A DNA stretch of 19,772 nucleotides, taken from NCBI GenBank assembly GCA_029779385.1, contig JAKPAQ010000483.1:1-19772 (forward strand), read 5' to 3'. A model generated the notes under the pieces. That model was not told the DNA's origin, ran no database searches, and worked only from the letters and a program-made list of their open reading frames with translations. Positions 14,896 through 19,772 of this stretch are shown here, in pieces (positions within the stretch are counted from its first letter, which is position 1; the number at the start of each line of letters is the position of its first letter). The DNA is from Actinomycetes bacterium (lineage in GTDB: Bacteria; Actinomycetota; Actinomycetes; Propionibacteriales; Nocardioidaceae). Both the position numbers and the translations under genes were made by a program.

Positions 14896-15345
14896 ATGGC
14901 GCGCACTGTTAGTGACATCATCATTGATGCTCCAGCAGCACAAGTGATGTCCGTGATCGCGGACTTCGACAACTATCCCCAGTGGGCCACCGGGATGCAG
15001 GTCGTTGAAATTTCCGCCGAGAAGAACGACGGTCGCCCAACCGAGGTGCGATTTAATCTGGACTCCCCGCCAATCCGCGACACCTTCACGCTGCGCTATT
15101 TGTGGCAGGGCGACGACCGAGTCTCGTGGTGTTTGGTTCCTGAGGACGAAACGATGCTGACGGCGATGGACGGCTCATACACGTTGGACGCGGTGGCGGG
15201 CGGTCGAACGCGAGTGACCTATCACCTTTCGGTAGATCTGAAACTGCCGATTTTGGGGATGCTCAAGCGCAAGGCAGAGAAGGTCATTGTCGATAGTGCG
15301 CTTCGCGGCTTGAAGAAGCGAGCGGAGAATCCAGCGGGTGCCTGA
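14896..15345 (+). CDS. SRPBCC (polyketide cyclase/START-like) family protein
   Basis: This 149-residue protein has the SRPBCC start-type pattern: ISDI-like first strand (TVSDIIIDAPAAQVMSVIADFDNYPQWATGMQ), then the strands around EVRFNLDSPPIRDTFTLRYLWQ and the DGSYTLDAV...TRVTYHLSVDLKLPI segment, ending in a long basic helix. Such folds bind hydrophobic ligands in a cavity; the ligand here is unknown. The ATG is set by the GAGGAGG site. The stop overlaps the ROK kinase start by 8 bases, so the two are coupled. The mycobacterial counterpart in this region is the Rv2185c-type protein. A lipid-related role near fadD and plsC is plausible but unproven. Confidence 0.85.
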   Translation: MARTVSDIIIDAPAAQVMSVIADFDNYPQWATGMQVVEISAEKNDGRPTEVRFNLDSPPIRDTFTLRYLWQGDDRVSWCLVPEDETMLTAMDGSYTLDAVAGGRTRVTYHLSVDLKLPILGMLKRKAEKVIVDSALRGLKKRAENPAGA

Positions 15346-16282
15346 TTCGTTGGCAGTTGGCTTGGACATAGGTGGCACCAAGATCGCCGCTGGCCTAGTC
15401 GATGCCCAGGGCGAAGTACTGGAATTCAGGAAGACCCAAACCCCTACCGGCAGCGCAGCTGAACTCCTTGACGAGGTCGATCGACTGGTTCGTGAATTGA
15501 CCGCAGTCGGCACTGCAACCTCGATCGGCATTGGTGCGGCCGCCTACATCGATAGGAGCGCCGACCGGGTGGCGTTCTCGCCGCACCTGCCTTTGCGCGA
15601 TGAACCGTTGCGAGCCCAAGTGGCCGAACGTACTGGCCTGCCCACGGTGGTCGACAACGACGCAAACGCGGCGGGCTGGGCCGAGTGGCGATTTGGAGCG
15701 GCCCGAGGCGAAGATTCGGTCGTGCTGGTCACGGTGGGTACTGGCCTCGGCGGCGCGATTGTGCTGAACGGTGAACTCGTTCGCGGCGCAACTGGGATGG
15801 CCGCGGAGTTCGGGCACCAGCGATTCGTCGCAGACGGGCCGGCCTGCGAATGCGGAAATTTCGGTTGCTGGGAGCAATTCGCCAGCGGACGGGTGTTGGA
15901 TCGTCGAGCCCAAAGTGCGATCGCCTCGGGGGACCAGATCGGCTCGACGCTCATCGAACTTGCCGGATCGGCCGAGCACGTCGACGGCAGCACGGTTAGT
16001 GAGCTTGCACTCCTTGGCAACCAAGAAGCGATCAGTTGGTTGGCCGACCTAGGCGAGGCTTTGGGGATTGGGCTGGCCAACCTTGCCGCAGTTCTAGATC
16101 CGGGGATTTTCGTTATCGGCGGCGGAGTTTGCCAAAACGAAGAGTTACTCCTCGAGCCGGCAAGGCGGGCGTTCGCTCAGCAACTGACAGGTCGGGGACA
16201 TCGCAAGTCAGCGAAAATTGTCGCAGCAGAACTGGGGAATCAGGCAGGACTAGTTGGGGCAGCGGATTTGTCGCGGCACTAG
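15338..16282 (+). CDS. ROK family sugar kinase, probably glucokinase
   Basis: This 314-residue cytoplasmic kinase probably phosphorylates glucose with ATP. It has the phosphate motif LDIGGTK (9-15), the catalytic Asp108 in VVDNDANAAG, the second phosphate motif VTVGTGLGGA, the ROK signature through GMAAEFGHQ (His160), and the zinc motif CECGNFGCWE (C170, C172, C177). ASGR follows it. This pattern fits actinobacterial glucokinases of the GlkA type, which in streptomycetes lie in a similar gene context. The GTG start overlaps the SRPBCC stop by 8 bases, with a GGAG about 8 nt upstream. The stop shares the sequence CTAG with the stop of the convergent gene. A different hexose or N-acetylsugar substrate cannot be excluded. 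Confidence 0.9.
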   Translation: MPDSLAVGLDIGGTKIAAGLVDAQGEVLEFRKTQTPTGSAAELLDEVDRLVRELTAVGTATSIGIGAAAYIDRSADRVAFSPHLPLRDEPLRAQVAERTGLPTVVDNDANAAGWAEWRFGAARGEDSVVLVTVGTGLGGAIVLNGELVRGATGMAAEFGHQRFVADGPACECGNFGCWEQFASGRVLDRRAQSAIASGDQIGSTLIELAGSAEHVDGSTVSELALLGNQEAISWLADLGEALGIGLANLAAVLDPGIFVIGGGVCQNEELLLEPARRAFAQQLTGRGHRKSAKIVAAELGNQAGLVGAADLSRH

Positions 16283-16692
16283 ATCGCCGAACCGTCATCA
16301 CTTTGAACTGCGTCAGTATCCGGGTCCTGCGGCCGAGTCAAAATCAGATAGACCAAAGCGCCGGCCGACGACAGCACCGCAGCGGCGGTCAGGACTGCCG
16401 GCAAGGTCCGCGAAAGCAGCGCCGCGCCCAATAGAACCACCGGACCGGCGGCGAGCGCAGCCAACGCTGCCCAGCGCCGCTGGTCGGGAAGTTCCACTGG
16501 GGCAACTTGACGGTAGAACTCGTCGCCAGATTCGTCGCGGTCCTCATCAGCTGGCTCGGCCGGCCTAGCTATTTCAGCAGCCACCTGCTCGGCGGCGAGT
16601 AGTTCGGCGTTCGCGTCGAGCAATTCGCCAGCATCGGGATCAAAATCTAGGCCAGCGATAATCTGTTCGAAATCTTGCGGGTCGTTTGCCAC
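16279..16692 (-). CDS. Small two-TM protein with acidic N-terminal half
   Basis: This is a 137-residue protein of unknown function. The first 75 residues are acidic and Ala-rich (DFEQIIAGLDFDPDAG, then repeats of AE and DE pairs). Two membrane helices follow (about 74-94 and 97-117) with a polar tail. The N-terminus is probably cytoplasmic. A small conserved membrane protein lies in the same position near plsC in mycobacteria (Rv2183c-like); I treat that as likely but unproven homology. The GTG start is 6 bases after the alpha/beta hydrolase stop, so the pair is probably an operon. The stop overlaps that of the ROK kinase tail to tail. Confidence 0.75.
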   Translation of the reverse strand: MANDPQDFEQIIAGLDFDPDAGELLDANAELLAAEQVAAEIARPAEPADEDRDESGDEFYRQVAPVELPDQRRWAALAALAAGPVVLLGAALLSRTLPAVLTAAAVLSSAGALVYLILTRPQDPDTDAVQSDDGSAI

Positions 16693-16698
16693 CTTGGT

Positions 16699-17487
16699 TC
16701 AACTCGCAGTCTTTGGCGCCTGCGTCCTGATGAACTCCGCTGACCGTTCCATGATGAATTCTGCTTCGTAATCGAGGGTGGCGACGTGGAAACTGTCAGT
16801 CAGTTCGATTAGTTCACGGTGTGCCGACCCGAGCGAACTCATCAGCAGCTTCGATGAGGTCTCATCGACGACGTGGTCCTGGTTCGACCGGAACATGAGC
16901 ATCGGGGTATCGATTTGGCCGAGTCGTTTTCTAACATCTGACCACATCTGTAATTGCGAGGCGAGTGCCTTCAGTGGCGTGCGGTCGTAACCGATTTCAT
17001 CCTTGCCGGGCATGGCTATGTCGTTGCCGATACCGGGCAGCGAACCAATCACTTTGCTCATCGCAGGGACGAACTTCAAGTCAAGTCGCTTCAGCGCGAT
17101 GGCTGGGTTGACTAAGACCAGCGCACCGACGTCCTCGGGTCGGTAGGCGGCCAAACGCAGGGCCAAAGCCCCACCCATTGACAAACCGCAGACGGCAACC
17201 CAGTCACATTTTGACTGCAATCGTGTCAAGGCTGCGTCGACCTCGCCGTACCAGTCGCGCCACGTGGTCGTGTTCATTTCCTGCCAAGTCGTGCCGTGCC
17301 CGGGTAGACGTGGCACCGAGACCGTGAAGCCTTCGTTGGCTAGGTATTCGGCCCACGGCTTCATCGAAGCGGGGGAGCCGGTGAAACCATGGCACAGCAG
17401 AACACCAAGTCGTCCGCCGTCGGCCTCAAATGGCTCAGCGCCGGCCTTGATTCCAGGTGTCTGTTCGGGGGTTTGTGCGTTAGACAT
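16699..17487 (-). CDS. Alpha/beta hydrolase, carboxylesterase/monoacylglycerol lipase type
   Basis: This 262-residue serine hydrolase has the oxyanion-hole HGFTGSP (33-39), the nucleophile elbow GLSMGG (Ser103), a probable acid Asp204 (or Asp208) in SNQDHVVD, and His234 in DSFHVATLDYE. The pattern LLCHGFTGSP...VPRLPGHGT...W.DW is that of small bacterial carboxylesterases and monoacylglycerol lipases. No signal peptide is seen, so it is probably cytoplasmic. I chose the ATG at 17487; an ATG at 17505 and the frame to 17541 are alternatives, but would run into the plsC promoter. A CACGAT box lies 6 nt before 17487. The natural ester is unknown; neighbours suggest lipid metabolism. Confidence 0.85.
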   Translation of the reverse strand: MSNAQTPEQTPGIKAGAEPFEADGGRLGVLLCHGFTGSPASMKPWAEYLANEGFTVSVPRLPGHGTTWQEMNTTTWRDWYGEVDAALTRLQSKCDWVAVCGLSMGGALALRLAAYRPEDVGALVLVNPAIALKRLDLKFVPAMSKVIGSLPGIGNDIAMPGKDEIGYDRTPLKALASQLQMWSDVRKRLGQIDTPMLMFRSNQDHVVDETSSKLLMSSLGSAHRELIELTDSFHVATLDYEAEFIMERSAEFIRTQAPKTAS

Positions 17488-17493
17488 ATGGCA

Positions 17494-17499
17494 ATCGTG
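17494..17499 (-). promoter_or_regulatory. Candidate -10 box for the alpha/beta hydrolase
   Basis: CACGAT on the minus strand matches TANNNT except at the first base and lies 6 nt before the ATG at 17487. The geometry matches the other leaderless genes here, but the match is weak and there is no -35. Confidence 0.3.
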
Positions 17500-17532
17500 C
17501 CCCATGCGCACCCAAACACGGCAGTGGGACGG

Positions 17533-17538
17533 TAATGT
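17533..17538 (+). promoter_or_regulatory. -10 box for the plsC-like gene (leaderless)
   Basis: TAATGT lies 7 nt before the GTG at 17546, so +1 would be the start codon. This supports 17546 over the ATG at 17504. No -35 is recognisable. Confidence 0.5.
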
Positions 17539-17545
17539 CACTCGC

Positions 17546-18295
17546 GTGTTCTATTGGTTCCTCAAATTCCTCGCCTTGGGTCCGCTCCTCAAGCTGATTT
17601 TTCGTCCGTGGGCCGAAGGAACCGAAAACGTACCCCGCGAAGGCGCGGTAATTCTCGCCAGCAATCACCTGTCGTACAGCGACTGGCTGTTCATGCCCTT
17701 GGTGATTCCGCGGCGGGTCACCTTCGTGGCCAAAGCGGAGTATTTTGAAGGCACCGGCTTCAAAGGCTGGTTCCAGCGCACTTTCTTTTCCGGCGCCGGC
17801 CAGGTGCCGATTGACCGCAGCAGCGGTTCGGCGGCCGCCGGTGCGATTCGGACGCAACTGCGACTGCTTGAAGAGGGCGAGGTGTGCGGGATTTACCCCG
17901 AAGGCACGCGCTCGCACGACGGGAAGCTTTACCGCGGTCGAACCGGTGTTGCCCGGATCGCCCTAGAGTCAAAGGCCAAGGTCATTCCCGTGGCCGTAAT
18001 CAACACCGACGTGGTCGCACCTCCGGGAAAGATCTTCGGTCGTTACGCCCGCCCTGGCGTCCGGTTCGGTGAGCCGCTGGACTTCAGCAGGTATGAGGGG
18101 ATGGAAGACGATCGTTACATCCTGCGTGCCATCACCGACGAGATCATGTACGAAATCATGAACCTTTCCGGTCAGGAGTACGTCGACCTCTACGCCCAAG
18201 ACGCGAAGAAGCGCGACAAAGACCGCGAACGTCAGTTGGCCAAGGAACGCGCAAAGGCCGAAGCCGAAGAGGTCTGGGACGAGATCTCGGAGTAG
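17546..18295 (+). CDS. 1-acyl-sn-glycerol-3-phosphate acyltransferase family protein (PlsC-like)
   Basis: This 249-residue membrane-associated acyltransferase probably adds a second acyl chain to a lysophosphatidate in phospholipid synthesis. The catalytic NHLSYSD (H41, D46) is the HX4D motif. PEGTRSHDGKLYRGRTG (118-134) is the phosphate-binding block, and VIPVAV (146-151) is block IV. The N-terminus MFYWFLKFLALGPLLKLIFRP starts as in mycobacterial Rv2182c-type proteins, and a TAATGT box 7 nt before this GTG supports the start; an in-frame ATG at 17504 is the alternative. The C-terminal about 25 residues are a highly charged Lys/Arg/Glu helix. It is divergent from the alpha/beta hydrolase. 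Confidence 0.9.
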   Translation: MFYWFLKFLALGPLLKLIFRPWAEGTENVPREGAVILASNHLSYSDWLFMPLVIPRRVTFVAKAEYFEGTGFKGWFQRTFFSGAGQVPIDRSSGSAAAGAIRTQLRLLEEGEVCGIYPEGTRSHDGKLYRGRTGVARIALESKAKVIPVAVINTDVVAPPGKIFGRYARPGVRFGEPLDFSRYEGMEDDRYILRAITDEIMYEIMNLSGQEYVDLYAQDAKKRDKDRERQLAKERAKAEAEEVWDEISE

Positions 18296-18340
18296 GCCCG
18301 AACGCATTTGGGTGCCACGCGATCACTTCGCTTGCTCGCG

Positions 18341-18346
18341 TATCCT
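18341..18346 (+). promoter_or_regulatory. -10 box for aroG (leaderless)
   Basis: TATCCT lies 6 nt before the GTG at 18353. There is no Shine-Dalgarno, so a leaderless transcript is likely and the GTG at 18353 is preferred to the longer frame from 18308. No -35 is clear. Confidence 0.55.
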
Positions 18347-18352
18347 TTCGGG

Positions 18353-19690
18353 GTGAGCATCCCCACCCTTGAACAACTCCGTGCGATAGGCGCTGCCCAG
18401 CAGCCCACGTACCCCGATCTGGCCGCCCGTGATCGGGCAGTGGAGACACTGCGGAAGATGCCGCCACTGGTTTTTGCCGGCGAGTGCGATTCGCTCCGCG
18501 ACAAACTGGCTGCGGTGTCCAGGGGAGAGGCGTTTTTGCTCCAAGGTGGGGACTGCGCCGAAACCTTCGAGGGCGTAACTGCCGAGAACGTGCGCAACAA
18601 ATTGCGAGTGTTGTTGTCGATGGCAGTGGTGTTGACCTACGGCGCGAGCGTCCCAGTGGTCAAGGTGGGTCGTCTCGCTGGCCAGTACGCCAAGCCGCGT
18701 TCCAGCGATAACGAGACGCGTGATGGAGTCACCCTGCCCGCCTACCGCGGTGATGCAGTAAACGGGTTCGATTTCACCTCCGAGGCACGGATCCCGAATC
18801 CGCAGCGGCTAGTTGATGTCTACAACGCTTCGAGCGCCACGTTGAACTTGGCGCGCGCGTTCACCACCGGCGGATATGCCGATTTGCGCCAGATGCACGA
18901 GTGGAACACCGACTTCGTGCGCAACAGTCCGGTTGGCGAACGCTACGAACGCATTGGTGACGAGATCGATCGTGCCTTGGCGTTCATGGACGCGATGGGC
19001 GTGGATTCAGAACAACTCCACACGGTGGACTTCTACTCCTCGCACGAGGCGCTGGTGCTCGAGTACGAGCACGCGCTTACTCGGATTGATTCGCGAACCG
19101 AACAGCCGTACGACGTGTCTGCGCATATGGTCTGGATCGGGGAACGTACTCGTCAACTCGACGGCGCGCATGTCGAATTGCTGAGCCGGATCGCGAACCC
19201 GGTAGGCGTCAAATTGGGCCCGACCACGACCGCTGATGATGCACTCGCGCTTTACGAGAAGTTGAACCCAGAGCGCATCGCGGGCAAAGTCACGTTCATC
19301 ACCCGATTCGGCGCGGGCCGGATTCGCGACCTGCTGCCGACGTTGGTTGAAAAAGTTACGGCCGCTGGGGCCGAGGTCGCTTGGGTCACCGACCCGATGC
19401 ACGGAAACACTTTTGCCACCGACAACGGCTACAAAACTCGCGATTTCGATTCAGTAATAGATGAGTTGCGCGGCTTCTTCGAAGTGCACCGAGCGCTGGG
19501 TACTTGGCCGGGCGGGATCCACGTCGAACTAACAGGTGACGACGTCACCGAGTGCGTCGGCGGCGGGATGAAACTGTCTGCCCAAGACTTAGAGCACCGC
19601 TATGAGACTCTCTGCGATCCGCGACTGAACCGGGCGCAGTCCTTGGAGTTGGCTTTCTTGGTGTCGGAGATGTTGGCCGGTCGCAGCTGA
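18353..19690 (+). CDS. aroG: Type II 3-deoxy-D-arabino-heptulosonate 7-phosphate (DAHP) synthase
   Basis: This 445-residue enzyme joins phosphoenolpyruvate and erythrose 4-phosphate, the first step of the shikimate pathway to aromatic amino acids. Class II features are clear: FLLQGGDCAETF (Cys68 as a metal ligand), VVLTYGASVPVVKVGRLAGQYAKPRS, SAHMVWIGERTRQLDGAHVE, ANPVGVKLGP, DPMHGNT (His350), HVELTG (Glu392) and CDPRLN (Asp422). The N-terminus is somewhat shorter than the about 460 residues of the M. tuberculosis enzyme, whose N-terminal part takes part in allosteric control. Together with trpD in this window it supplies the tryptophan branch, though they are separate transcripts. Symbol follows mycobacterial usage. 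Confidence 0.96.
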   Translation: MSIPTLEQLRAIGAAQQPTYPDLAARDRAVETLRKMPPLVFAGECDSLRDKLAAVSRGEAFLLQGGDCAETFEGVTAENVRNKLRVLLSMAVVLTYGASVPVVKVGRLAGQYAKPRSSDNETRDGVTLPAYRGDAVNGFDFTSEARIPNPQRLVDVYNASSATLNLARAFTTGGYADLRQMHEWNTDFVRNSPVGERYERIGDEIDRALAFMDAMGVDSEQLHTVDFYSSHEALVLEYEHALTRIDSRTEQPYDVSAHMVWIGERTRQLDGAHVELLSRIANPVGVKLGPTTTADDALALYEKLNPERIAGKVTFITRFGAGRIRDLLPTLVEKVTAAGAEVAWVTDPMHGNTFATDNGYKTRDFDSVIDELRGFFEVHRALGTWPGGIHVELTGDDVTECVGGGMKLSAQDLEHRYETLCDPRLNRAQSLELAFLVSEMLAGRS

Positions 19691-19704
19691 CGGCTTTTCA
19701 CCGA

Positions 19705-19726
19705 CCGGTCAAGGGAAACCGACCGG
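19705..19726. terminator. Weak hairpin between aroG and the convergent partial gene
   Basis: CCGGTC (19705-19710) can pair with GACCGG (19721-19726) over a 10-base loop. It lies between the aroG stop and the stop of the minus-strand partial gene. The stem is short and no U-tract follows, so termination is only possible. Confidence 0.3.
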
Positions 19727-19727
19727 C

Positions 19728-19772
19728 CTAGGACAAGAACACGGTCACACTTGAGCCGCGTTTTACCTTCGA
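19728..19772 (-). CDS. C-terminal end of a probable PASTA-domain protein (Ser/Thr kinase?), partial
   Basis: Only the last 14 codons are inside the window. They read SKVKRGSSVTVFLS then TAG, which matches the typical end of a PASTA repeat (…V.RGS.VTV.LS). In actinobacteria a PASTA-bearing or PknL-type Ser/Thr kinase gene commonly lies next to the type II DAHP synthase gene, in the opposite direction. PASTA domains bind peptidoglycan outside the cell. The call rests on one short motif and gene context. Confidence 0.5.
   Translation of the reverse strand, partial: SKVKRGSSVTVFLS

Noticed and set aside
15395..16024. 209-residue minus-strand frame opposite the ROK kinase
   Set aside because: The plus strand encodes a complete kinase with all motifs; the reverse frame shows no recognisable features.
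17264..17545. N-terminal extension of the PlsC-like protein
   Set aside because: It is antisense to the alpha/beta hydrolase and lacks family similarity; the normal N-terminus begins at 17546.

Overview
The window is a gene-dense stretch from a moderately high-GC actinobacterium (class Actinomycetia). Three things point there. The genes are typically actinobacterial: three-TM Rieske protein QcrA, di-haem QcrC, QcrB with PDWY and a long C-terminal tail, a type II DAHP synthase, and a DEDD exonuclease/UvrC-like fusion. Many start codons are GTG with a TANNNT -10 box only 6-7 nt upstream, i.e. leaderless mRNAs. The gene order from the cytochrome bcc genes through ctaE, trpD, the exonuclease/UvrC fusion, an NlpC/P60 hydrolase, a FadD15-like ligase, an SRPBCC protein, a PlsC-like acyltransferase and aroG resembles the order known from mycobacteria and streptomycetes.

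Layout. 1-1559 (+): the 3' part of pstB, translationally coupled to a secreted or anchored MltB-like lytic transglycosylase. 1608-1655: a perfect 23-bp-arm hairpin separating it from the convergent respiratory block. 1669-6060 (-): ctaE, then qcrC-qcrA-qcrB, the last three joined by ATGA overlaps. 6085-7547 (+): a degenerate receiver-domain protein coupled to trpD. 7557-9552 (-): a stand-alone Lrp/AsnC ligand-binding domain protein and the exonuclease/GIY-YIG fusion. 9648-11085 (+): a small Cys-rich protein, then a promoter, a c-di-AMP (ydaO-type) riboswitch and an NlpC/P60 peptidoglycan hydrolase. 11104-14821 (-): a membrane-anchored beta-propeller protein and a long-chain acyl-CoA ligase. 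14896-16282 (+): an SRPBCC protein and a ROK sugar kinase. 16279-17487 (-): a small two-TM protein and an alpha/beta hydrolase. 17546-19690 (+): an acyltransferase and the type II DAHP synthase. 19728-19772 (-): the last residues of what looks like a PASTA-domain protein, probably a Ser/Thr kinase.

Themes. The window combines terminal respiration (bcc complex and oxidase subunit III), entry to aromatic/tryptophan synthesis (aroG, trpD), envelope growth (transglycosylase, riboswitch-controlled NlpC/P60, acyltransferase, PASTA tail) and lipid metabolism. The most interesting non-coding features are the c-di-AMP riboswitch at about 9948-10112, which shows that the longer reading frame starting at 9946 is not the real hydrolase start; two divergent promoters at 9559-9640 that resemble the RecA-independent (PafBC/RecA-NDp) DNA-damage promoter, one driving a repair-type nuclease; and abutting divergent -10 boxes between ctaE and the receiver gene. 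No tRNA, rRNA, CRISPR array, insertion sequence or prophage was seen, and no gene-free stretch exceeds 300 bases. All function calls come from reading motifs by eye; no database search was run.
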